Below, piece after piece: positions 1 through 11,000 of a stretch of DNA of 64,000 nt (within the stretch, counting starts at the first letter, position 1; the number at the start of each line of letters is the position of its first letter). Source of the DNA: Andrena cerasifolii (lineage: Eukaryota > Arthropoda > Insecta > Hymenoptera > Andrenidae); assembly GCF_050908995.1 (NCBI RefSeq), contig NC_135126.1:5704001-5768000 (forward strand), read 5' to 3'. The notes below the pieces were generated by a model. That model saw only the letters and a program-made list of their open reading frames with translations, did not search any database and was not told the origin of the DNA. The translations under genes were made by a program, and so were the position numbers.

Positions 1-3000
1 CAATTGCCTTTCTTTTCCTCCATTCGCGTGTGTACGTGTGTGGGCGTATCCGTGTGTCTCGTTCAGCGAGAACGACGAGAATCCCACCGATAGAAATAAA
101 TAAAGGAACGACGCGCATCGTTAAGTATTGTACAACATTTATCGTGACCGATGCAGTGTTGGATCAGGATCGGGGGGGATTGAGAGAGCGCGTGTCGCGG
201 TCAACGTGTCTCTCAGTCCCCCTCGAGTTTCCCTCCCGGGGGAAATTAAAAGAAAATGGGACCGGGATGAAGGCGGTGCGTGTGAGTGTGTGTGTGTGTG
301 TCTCATTTCTTCGCTCATCTGTTTCCACCTGGAGGGGGGGATAAACGTTACATTTGCGTCTCATTAGTCGTTTAATTAGACAATCAATTCGCTATTTACG
401 AAATGTCATAAGAAAAAGTAGTACTCTATAGTCGGTATTCCAATAATAATAGCGTATTAATAATAATCATTATTATGTTCGATAGGTTTCATCTGTGGTT
501 ATCGTCTATCTGTTAATAATAATTAATTTATTAATTAATCGTTCACTTCGTCGTCGATATAACCGCGGCCTATAATCGTGTGCTCGTTTAATATAAAAAA
601 GAAAACAAAAGTCGTATAATATATATTTATATATAGCGTTGTATCGTTCGCATCCTCGTTACAATAATAAATTGCCCACGAACAGCCGACGTGCCAACGG
701 CCGAACACCCGACGAGCCGAACCCGCCCCCGGTTCCCTTGGCTCCACCGCGTTCACCCCTCCGCGCGGAACATTCCAGCGGCCCCGCGATCTCTTTCTCG
801 ATGTTCGGAGTACGCTTAAAATCCATTTTTACACTCGCAATCCCCCCCGAACACGCTCGAGAAAGAGAAGCTCCTTTCCCCCCCCCGCTTCCCTTTCCCA
901 GTTTCTTTCTTTCGTCTCGCCCCCGGGCACGCGCCGCGAGCGAACTTGGTCCGTCGCGACCGCTCCACCCTTCTTACAGTTAATTTAATAAAAGCAATCG
1001 ATAAAATAGAAGCGCGGATCGTCGGGGGTGTATCGGCACGCCAACAACGTTCGAACGTCCGCACTTAAACGAGCCTGCTACCACAAATGGTATACCACTT
1101 TCTGATTTACAACACTGCCCTAAACACAGCCATACTAAGCCAAATACTTTTGGGTTCCTTTTGTCGTTTACGATTATTCACCTCTCTCCGCTGGGGTGAA
1201 AATCGTTCATTTAAATCTACAGTCTCGATCACCGCCCGTATGCACCTCCGTCGCTCGTGTTACTTTTGCCCTGGAAGCTTTGCCGGTCAATCTCCTCGCC
1301 TGCCGTCTCTTTTTCGCGGCCGTTTAATCCACTTTCGTTTTCTCCCCTCAGAAACTGCGTGTACACGAAATGCGCCTACGACTCCATTCGATTCGTTCGT
1401 CTTTTCTTCAACCCGCTTGACATCGAAGCGTCGCTAAGTATTATCGGTGCTTTCCATTGCGTTTGATGCGATGAACAAAAGAAAGGTGCGAAGAAAGACA
1501 GAGAGGATGGGGGAAGAGAGAGAGAGAGAGAGAGAGAGAGGCAATGTACAAAGAAAGGAATGTTTCGTGGATAATTCTCGCCGGACGATAGTTACGCGAA
1601 GCGCAAGAAAATGATACGCTTGGGAAAGCGCGACTCCCGATCGCCTTCCAATATTAAGGCTCGACGCCGAGTCGATTCTATTTAATGATCCTCCCCGAAT
1701 TGTCGGTGGTGTTCGAATGAAAGCAAGATCGACTGGTGACCTTAATCTAATTCTTTCGCGACCCCTTTTTTTTTCTTATCGAACTTGCCGCTGCATGGCT
1801 AAAAAGCTTTCGAAGCGAAATGTATCCGTTTGGTCTCCGTAAAAAGACTCTTTTTTTTTTTATTCTTCGAACGGATTCGAAGGGCATCGGTGTACCAACG
1901 TGTAATAATTAATAATAAACAAAACCATCAATACGCACACGCGGATCACGTAGGACGATTTAGTATGTCGCGCGCGTGTGTGTCTGTGTGCATACATAAG
2001 CGAGTCGTGTGTATTGTTATACTGTGTTCTTTTTTCGTGAGTCGTGATCCCTTTTCTCTCGACAGTAAATCAACGGTTCCTAATCTCGATTCGCATGGGT
2101 GGGCCAGCATTGTGTACATCGCGTGTATCCGAAAGCTACTCGACGAATACGGACTCTCGAAACACACCTCTCTTGCACGCATCATCCGTTGCCATTATCA
2201 GTTAATCATTTAAATAGGTATCGAAGAAAAAAGAGGGAGGAGAAGTTACATTTACAATTTACTATGATACAGCACTGGCATAGTCACGTAGTGTCGGTAT
2301 ATACGTGTTTTGACGTGTATCTCTGTTGCGCGCGTACGCGTGGCGTGCGTGTGTGTCTCTCTGTCTGTCTGTATGCGTGTGCCTGCGCGTGCGTGTATGT
2401 GTCGTTTGCGTTGTCCTCTATCGTGCACGACGGGCTTGCGCAAGCCCATGCTGATAAACGCGCGTATGTGGATCCCTTTCTCGCTTTTCTTCCCGAATAA
2501 TACACTCTATACTCATACGTTTGAATTTTTTGCAATAATATTAATAATAGCAATAATGATAATAATAATGATAATAATATTAATAAGAATCAATAATATT
2601 AATAATAATAATAAATTCATAAGAGACGGGGAAATTAATAATAATCGTTATTATTATCGTAATAATAGTATAGTATGTACAAGAACGCTTTTCACGCGAG
2701 GGCCCAGTTACGGTTACGCTTCGTAGCTACATATTTTGATTCAACTGTACATGGTTGGACCCCCGTATTTGAAAAACATTTGCTTTTTTTTTCTTTCTCT
2801 TCATCATCGTCGTCGTCGTCATATTCGCCTTCAAAATTAACACGATTTTGTTTATATAAATTCCTCCCGTACTAGCGAATAGCAGTGTTTGTCGTGAATT
2901 TCTACTTTTTGGTTGCGACACCGTTAATCCGCGTTCGTCTCGCCTGTCCTGTCACAAATGAGAGGAGGAGAAGAAATCGTCCCTTTCGCGGCGGGGACAA

Positions 3001-4317
3001 TCCGTCGAGCAGATTCTTTTTTTTTTTATCCGTGGATTAATTTCAGAATGATCCATAAAATTTAATGGCGCTAAGGTACAACCTCCGGCAGCCGTAGCGA
3101 TCTCTTAATAACAAATTAGCCTAAGTTAACATTACTTAACTTTTTCACTAAATTCTGTTCTCCCTTCTTTCAAATACATACAGTGTCGTCGGTATTTCTT
3201 TCGTTTCTTTTTCTCTCTCTCTTTCTCTCGCTCTCTCTCTCTCTCTTTCTCTCTCGCTTTCTCTCGCGCTCTTTCTCTCGCTCTCTCTCTCTCTCGCTCT
3301 CTCTCTCCCTCTCTCTCTCTTTCTCTCTCTCTCTATATCTTCCCATTTCATACAGCCCTTCTTCTTTTCGTTCGTTTGTTATATACTTTGCATCTTGTCA
3401 CGATAATAATAATAGTGGTATATAATAACTGCATATAATCGCTACGCTAATAGTATTTTGAACTATTAATTATTAATTAACGTTAAGTATACACAACACA
3501 TTTGTACGATTTCACTCAGCTTGCACGAGAGCAGCAGCGAGGGAAGGTGGTAAAGATGTAAAAGGTCGTGTGTTTGTGTGTGATGGGGGGACAGAGGGTG
3601 GAAGGGCACGGCACGATAGGGCACGGCAGGGCGGGGGGTCGGGGAGGAGCCTGGTGTGTGTATGTATCCTCTCATGTATGCATGTGGTTTATTTCGGGGA
3701 GAACGTACTCGATAGTCTTTCTCTTGATTTTACTTTGTCGTTTCGAAAAAAATTTCTCGTCGTTCCACCGGTTTTCGATTAGGGGCGTAGAATGGGGTAG
3801 CCGGGGTTGAGGTACGACAGTACAGAGTAACGTAAGAAGAAGTGTTCAAGTGTCCATTGAGCCAGCTTGTTAACATTTATCTTCGCGGAGCATCTCTAAA
3901 GCAGCACCACATCACGCTGTGTATCGCTCCTGCACCTTAACTCGCAGATAGAAATTAGGGAACACGCGCTGTTATCCGGATTAATTTGGTCGCACCAGGT
4001 CGGTTCAGGCTACTCTCTCTGACCTTCGTCGTCGCGGCTCAGACATCGCGGAGCACTCGGCGTCAGTGTACCGGACGTGGAAGTAGTTTTATACCTGATA
4101 TATCTCCACGAAGCTAGGAACGCAGAACGGATGGAGGTTAACGCTCTCTGCCTCATGGCAGGGAGCTGGGAACAGCGACCGTCCTTCAAACGGTTGACAT
4201 ACGACGTCGCGAGATCATCGCCGTCATCGTCGCCGTCGTCGTTGTCGTCGTAGTCTTCGTCGTCGTTCGCCCATTAACATACCAATCACACGTATCGACC
4301 GACTTCACTAACAGTCA
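1..4317. other. CBP 3'UTR and downstream DNA; simple repeats, no gene seen
   Basis: No coding region can be supported here. The first part beyond the CBP stop (4317 leftwards) is presumably 3'UTR. It includes a GTC/CGT trinucleotide-rich stretch at about 4205-4265, a long CT/GA tract at 3205-3345, an AAT/ATT-rich stretch at 2535-2670, TG/CA tracts near 285-300 and 2340-2405, and a GA tract at 1516-1540. Several minus-strand AATAAA motifs exist (for example near 3690 and 1860), so the polyadenylation site cannot be fixed from sequence alone. Confidence 0.6.
3205..3345. repeat. Long imperfect (CT)n / (GA)n microsatellite
   Basis: About 140 bases of almost pure pyrimidine on the plus strand, mainly CT with TTT and CG interruptions. 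It is probably within the CBP 3'UTR or just downstream. Open frames across it in both directions (Ser/Leu-rich and Arg/Glu-rich) are artefacts. Confidence 0.9.
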
Positions 4318-4980
4318 CTACAATCCTTCGACAAACTTGGAGAGTTGGTCTTGCGGCGTCATGGGCGTCACTTCACTGGAGTCCGTGCCGCTGGTGGGCG
4401 GTGGCGCCGGAGACGGATGATGGGGCATGGCGCCCGGGTGGCCCGTCGGCGCGCCGGTACCGCCGCTCAGCTGCGACAGCATCATCTCGCTTGGCCCTCC
4501 GAGCTCGTGAGCCGGCGAGTGGGTCGGCGTGCCGTGAGGCGGGTGATGATGGGGCGACGGTACCGGGCCCGACCGGGGCGAAGGAACTGGTTGATTGCGC
4601 GGGGATGGAACTGGTCGCGGGGAAGGATTCGGTTGAGGAGATCGTATGGGTGGCGGAGATCGAACGGACTGCATGAGTTGTTGCTGTACAGAGATCCCTG
4701 GAGGTCCCATCACACCTTGCGGAGAAGGTACCGGGGGTGGAGTTGGTTTTAAACCGGGTTGACCGTAGCCTTGTTCGCTAAAGCCACCGTAACCTGAGGA
4801 AGAATACGCGGAATCGTGGCAGACGTTAGACCACGAACCACCATGCGGCTCGACGAATCTCGTTTTGTTGTCGAGAATCAAATGATTCTTACCGAGAAGG
4901 GACGGCCTGATTGGTCGCTGTTGACCGTAAGGTGGTGCTGGTGGTTGCGTGAACGGTTGCTGCTGCTGCTGCTGCTGTTG

Positions 4981-5011
<31 letters not shown>

Positions 5012-8000
5012 TGTTGAGCCTGCTGTTGTCTCTGCATCACCAGCATTTGTTGCTTGTACCACTGCGGCTGTTGCTGAACAGGTTGCTGCTGTTGTTGTTG
5101 CTGCTGTTGAGCCTGCTGCTGTTGTTGTTGATTCAGCATCGCTTGTATCTGCATTCTGCCTTGCTGCTGCTGTTGGTGCTGTTGCTGCTGCTGCTGCTGT
5201 TGAGCCTGCTGCTGTTGCTGCTGCTGCTGTTGAGCCTGCTGCTGCTGCTGTTGGTGCTGCTGCTGCTGTTGTTGAGCCTGTTGTTGCTGTTGCTGCTGAG
5301 ACATCATATGCTGCAAACCAGGTTGTTGTTGCGGCTGATTAGGACCCAAAGGGCCGCCGACTCCTCCGCCGTACTGACCACTTTGTTGCTGAAGGGCAAG
5401 CGCCTTTTTATTAAAAAAATCACATGGTAATCGAAATTGTCAAAACCATAGAGTATAAACAGTAATAAACAGTAAAATGAGATTGGGCTTCCGTTTCCGG
5501 TAAGTGTGAGAGCAGCAAGCGCCGTGCGACAGGTGAAAGGAAAGAGCGAGAGAAAAGTGAAGGAAAGATGGAGAGAGGAAAGAGAAAGGATATGGGAGAA
5601 ATTAGAGGAGTTAGGAAGAAAACTGGAGGAACTGGAAATACATCATAGAGAAAATAGGAGCGAGAGTAGAGATAGAAGAGGTGTACAGAGTAGGGGAGAG
5701 GAAGCATGGTGATAGCGAGGCTAAAGGATTAGGAGCAGAAGAAAGAGGTGATGGGTAAAAATAAGGATTTGAAGGGGAGGGAGGAAAGGATAGAGGACGA
5801 CCTGGCGGTGAAGGAAAGGGAGACGCAGAAAAGGTTGAAGGAAATCGCGGAAGGAAGTAGAAAAGGAAAAAGGGTGTGGGTGTTATATGGGAGGATAGAG
5901 GTGGAGGGACAATGGTGGAGATGGGAGGAAAAAAGGAAAGTGCTGGTAAGAGGTGACACAGGGGGAAGACCAAGGGGGGTGGGGTTAGAGAGGTGTGAAA
6001 GGTTGACGCGGGGGAAGGACTGAACGGGAGAAAGAAAGAAGCAAAATTACAATTTTTTTCGCCATCATAAATAATAAGTGTTCGAGAAGGATTTAAACTT
6101 TTAAAATCTGAAAAATAACAATTTTTTTTAGTTTTTTCGGACTTTTTTCGAAATCCGTTTGTCACGCGAGAAAAAGTAATACAACATAAAAGATGCTCCT
6201 TGTCTGCATCTACAATTTTTGTTTGACATATTTTTTCAGGTAAGCAATAACTTGGAAGATATTATATAAAATCGACTTTGTGAGCTGTTAAGTAATTATT
6301 TAAATATCCAAAAAAAAAAGAGCCACCCTAGTGTCTATCCTTTATTAACACTATCTTGTAGTAAAATTGGGTATAGGCAGGTGTAGACGCGTGTGTAAAA
6401 GTGAAACAGCACGCCACGCAATGCAATTATATCTTTTCAACAGCGTAGCGCGGTTCCTCATACCCACAGTTCGCATTCCAGATATTCTATAGTTCAATGG
6501 TTATACCGCAACCAAAAAAAATTCTCGTAATTCATATTGGTTATAACGTAACCAAAAAGAAAAAAGAAATCCCCCAATTGGTCATACCGTAACCAAACAA
6601 AAATCCCGCAAAGATATTGGTTATACCGTAACCAAAAAAATTCTCGTCAACGATAATGGTTATTCGTAACCAAAATCATTTAAAGAAAAGTATTAACTCT
6701 TATGTCATGACTTTTAAAATTTAAGTTACAACAATTATAAATAAAATAAATAGACGTAAGATAGACGTAAAGACTAGAGTAAGGACCGTAGGTGTAAGGG
6801 GAAAGGAACGGAAACGGAGACCTTGTAACCCTAAGGGGAACAATACAGAATACATACATACAGTAAAATGAGATTGCTTATTGTCATACCCGTTGCTTGA
6901 TGAATGCGGCCATTATCGGTGGATTGCTTTTGAGTATTTGGAGTATTTGGTTCTGCTGCTCAGGAGTATGGGGATTCTTGAGAGTCTGCATGAGTTGCTG
7001 CAATACGTGCTTGTGCATGTTACTTTGAGTCTGCGGTCCGACTTGACTGACCGGGCCACCGATTACTCCTGGCTGCCTCGGCATCTGTCCACCCATCGCC
7101 ATCACCTGCTGCCCTGGGTGCTGCTGTTGTTGCTGCATCAGCTGTTGCGGCGTCTGCTGCCTCAGACCAGGATTCTGCTGCATCACCGCAGGTTGATACC
7201 TACTGGGAATGGCAATATTTTTATAACGGACCCCCTTTCGCGACACAATTCAATTACATATTATTTAGATAGAACAATACCTTGGCGTCCACTGATCCAT
7301 TGGAATGAGATGAGTACCACCGGGATTCGGCATTTGGACGGGCATCGGCCGCTGCATTTGAGGCGGAGGCATCACGCCGCCAGTTTGTCCTCCTACGCCA
7401 ACACCGACACCGACACCGCCGCCCGGCGTCACTTTGCCATAGCCCACGTGCGGCGCCTGCTGTCTTGCGGCTTCCTCTTGTACTTGCTTAACCACCTGGA
7501 GGACATGAGCAGGCGGCGTTTGCGTGCCAGGCTTCAACCCTATCCCAGGTTGATGCGGCGAGGGTAGATTGGTAGGGCTAGTCCCTGGTTTCATGGCAAC
7601 ACCGGTCGTCATAGTGACGTTGGAAGTTTGTTGCCCAGATTGTATCGCTCCTACAGCACCCGTCGGTCTCGTGTTCATCACAGCCATTCTTCTCCTGTAA
7701 TCAGTAAAGGATCCATTGGTTAAATACGCGGCCTTAGAAGTGCTATTCGATCTTGCTAGTATTTTAATCCGTATCTCCTCATTACCTTAACAATTGCGCT
7801 TGTTGTAACCGTTGCTGAAGTTGCTGTTGCTTCAGCTTGTGTTTGATGTTCGAACAGAATGGGACAAGACACTTAGTCTCCTGGCAGTGTTTAGCATGGT
7901 AACAGCATAGCGCTATCAATTGTTTACATATTGGACAGCCTCCATTCGTCTTTCGCTTGCAAATCTTTGTATGCGTTACTACTCGCTTCATCTTCTGGCA

Positions 8001-11000
8001 GCTGGATAGACGACAGTTAGCATCTCTGCACTGGCACGCGTGCACCAACGATTGAATACATCTCTGTATCGAAAGTTTACGCGCCTCCTGTTTAAAAATA
8101 GAAACGTCACCGTGATATTTATCGTTCACGTCCGTTACAATATCAACGTAACACTCAAAACAGGAGAACACTACTTTACCTGTGGATTTGCTTGTTTGGC
8201 ATCGGCCGGCGATGAACCATCATCCAGATCTAAACCAAGTTTCTCCATATGATGAGGATGACCATCTTTCTCTTTACAGCTTATACATAGGTCAAAGTCC
8301 TGTCAGAGTAAACGATAACGTCAGATTTGGCAACGGAAGACGAAAACAATGGCAACAAGTGTTACTTCGATACTCACATCACAAACTGTACAGTGATATC
8401 TCGTTTCTACATGACTCTTACAGTTATTACAAGTATAAACAAATTTGTCTTGGCCTTGGTTGTGTAATTCGTACAACATGGACATGGAGCTGAATTTCGC
8501 ACGCCTTAGAGAAGAGAACTCGTAATGTCTTTCTCTAGCCATCGTAAGGAAAGCATCGCGACCATCCATAAGGTCGCAGTTAATAACGGGGTCAGGATCC
8601 TGAATCGGCTGTAATAAACGCAAGTATACATAGCGACGCGAGCGCTTCGTAAATCGAGGAATCAGTGAATACAGAATAATTCCGGGCACTTACTGCTAAA
8701 CTGGCTGCACTTTGAGCACTATGCAACCTGATGACGAAGAATACTTCCTTGTGCTTCTCCATGGTCGCAAAAATTTTCGCAGACAGGTCGTTCCCAGTCT
8801 GAGGAGTATTAGACTTTTTACTATTCTTCCTTTGATTCGCTTTGGATTTGTTTGATTTTTTGGCCTTCTTCTGCCCCTTCTTCTTGCCATCCGGACCTGT
8901 TTCCGAATCTTCCGACAAGGAGAAAATCTGAAACAAGATTCGGGCACGCCCGATCAGTAACTTACTTTGCAAGAGAAGTGTATCTTGCTCTGGGTCATGT
9001 ATTATTAAATCCGCATACCGCATTGGCGGCGGCAGCTTCCGCAGCTTCAGCCTGTTTGCGTTTCTCTTCCTCTTCTTGGTCTAATTCTTTAATACTCTCT
9101 TCCAAAACATTCGGCCAGAAATCGCCCTCGAAATATGGTAAATCGGCGGCCGACGACAGTTTGTCTTCCATTGCTTGTTTTAGAATATCCTAAAATAAAT
9201 AAATAAAAATTGATTCACCGATTCGATTGCGCTCACCAGTGCCGAATTAGATAACGTTTATTCAATTGTCGTCTGTTAATCCTATGTTCATATCTACGAA
9301 ATCAATATGGACATTAGCTTTCTCAAACGTTGCTTTTAGTCTCCCTTGACACCCAAGAGTAACAGTTCACTCTCGGATAACACTCGAGACTGTATTCCCG
9401 CATTAGATTAGATCATCGCTACTAACTTTGTAATCGAGCACGATCCTCTCGACCATGCCTTTGTCCAACATTTTCTTGTACCATTCCTGTAATCTCTTAG
9501 GCTTTGGAATCTTTTGTTCTTGGGGGTGGCAGTGAAAGATGTAGTCGTCTCCTTCGGAAGGTGGACAGGCCCAGATGTGAGCCATTGTGTACCTACACGG
9601 AAAGCAATCGTGACAGACGCGAACACGCGACGCATATGATTCCATGAATCACTGCCAACTTACCCAAGTTGTTTCGCGTAATCCAAGTATCCAAGAAGTA
9701 TCTCGTGATACACTGCTGTTCGGAATTGTTTAGGCCGGAAAAAGTGTACAGAGTCCAAGTACGCTATGTAGACCCTTCTGGTGTTAGGTGGCGTACACTC
9801 GCTGCCATACTCCTGCACGTGCATGCCGAAAAAACACACGTCCGTGCCATCAACCTCTTCAAATGCAAACAACGCCTTCGCCCTGTACGGAAATTCCCCG
9901 GACATGTCGCCGTTCTCGACGAACCTGCTTCTCATCCCGGGTTTAACCTCGACGACTTTATCACTGGATGCTACGACTCTGATCGCGACTTCGCCAGCAC
10001 CGGCTTCCTTTTTTTTCAAGAAGTTGTTCACTCGTGTTTCTATATAAGTTCCCAATTTAGTCACCGTTAAACGTTTCGCGTTAAACTTGTTCTCCTTACG
10101 TTTCTGGCCCTTCTTCTTTAAACAATTATCACAAGTAAATCTGCAAGGTAGAATATCTCATGCATTCAATGTGACCATTCTGCAGAGCAGCACTCGCGAG
10201 CGTTCCGCAGTATATGCCTACTTACCCTAACGGCCAAATCGATTCCATGTGAAGCACGCAAATTTGATGCACTTTTCTACCGCAATCTGTACATACAACA
10301 AAAAGCTCCAATTCCAAATGATCGTTCTTCATTAACTGGAACTGTTCCTTTTTAATGGCACTGCAATAGAAAGCAACCACTCACTCCACAGTCCTTTTGC
10401 GCGCGGCGAGAAATCGGTATCTACGTTTGGAAAACTCACGTCTGAGGTTGCGTTGGATCATCTCCCAACGTCACAGTGTCACCAGGAATGTCGTTGAAAC
10501 ATTTCTGACAGAAGGTGTATCTGTCGGAAACAAGACCATATGCCTTTAAACTATTGTTCCCCGATAGTGTTTAGATCCAAATTGCAATTCGCCAATGTCA
10601 TGCGTGCATCGTACGAAGGTCAATATATTTTTTGTTTCCACGCCCCAGCGGATGTATCCAAATGTTGAGTATCCAATTTTGATAAACGTTTTGTTTACAT
10701 TTGCAATTATACACATGCAAGTAAGGTATTTTGCCAATTATATCGTTGCATTTTTTTATTTTATTCCAAAAGTTGTTTCGGAAGAGAATCATCGTTCAGT
10801 TTGATTAATGTGTTTTATTTATATATATTTTTTTTTATTCGTTATTTTTGTTTTACGTTTTATTTGTGTTTTCATTGATAGTGTCGGGTGTCCAATTTCG
10901 ATCGTCCAATTTCCAAGTATCAATTTTTCGTTTGGCATGAAGTAGTAGAGTTGGAAAGAAGCAAGGGGCGCGGGCAACACAAGAAGCAAGCAGCAAACAA

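Larger units (their letters stand above)
5469..6876 (+). mobile_element. LINE-like retroelement with 17-base target-site duplication in CBP intron
   Basis: The 17-mer ACAGTAAAATGAGATTG occurs at 5469-5485 and again, identically, at 6860-6876, bracketing 1374 bases inside the intron between the last two CBP coding exons. The bracketed DNA begins with a purine-rich, coiled-coil-coding stretch (5506-6023; REERERIWEKLEELGRKLEE and later EGQWWRWEEKRKVL) resembling ORF1-type proteins of insect non-LTR elements, but it is frameshifted and stops early. The right end has TTGTAACCCTAAGGGGAACA followed by a short ACATACATAC tail, as in LINE 3' ends. No reverse-transcriptase domain remains, so this is an internally deleted or dead copy. 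It also contains a MITE copy and a hairpin array, listed separately. Confidence 0.72.

Noticed and set aside
3148..3425. Arg/Glu-rich and Ser/Leu-rich open frames on the two strands
   Set aside because: Both come from the CT/GA microsatellite; no homology or splice context.
4816..5430. Plus-strand 204-codon leucine-rich open frame
   Set aside because: It is the antisense of the CBP polyglutamine tract (CTG/TTG read as Leu).
6881..7567. Plus-strand 228-codon open frame
   Set aside because: It is antisense to two CBP exons (NCBD and preceding linker) whose splice phases and homology are clear.
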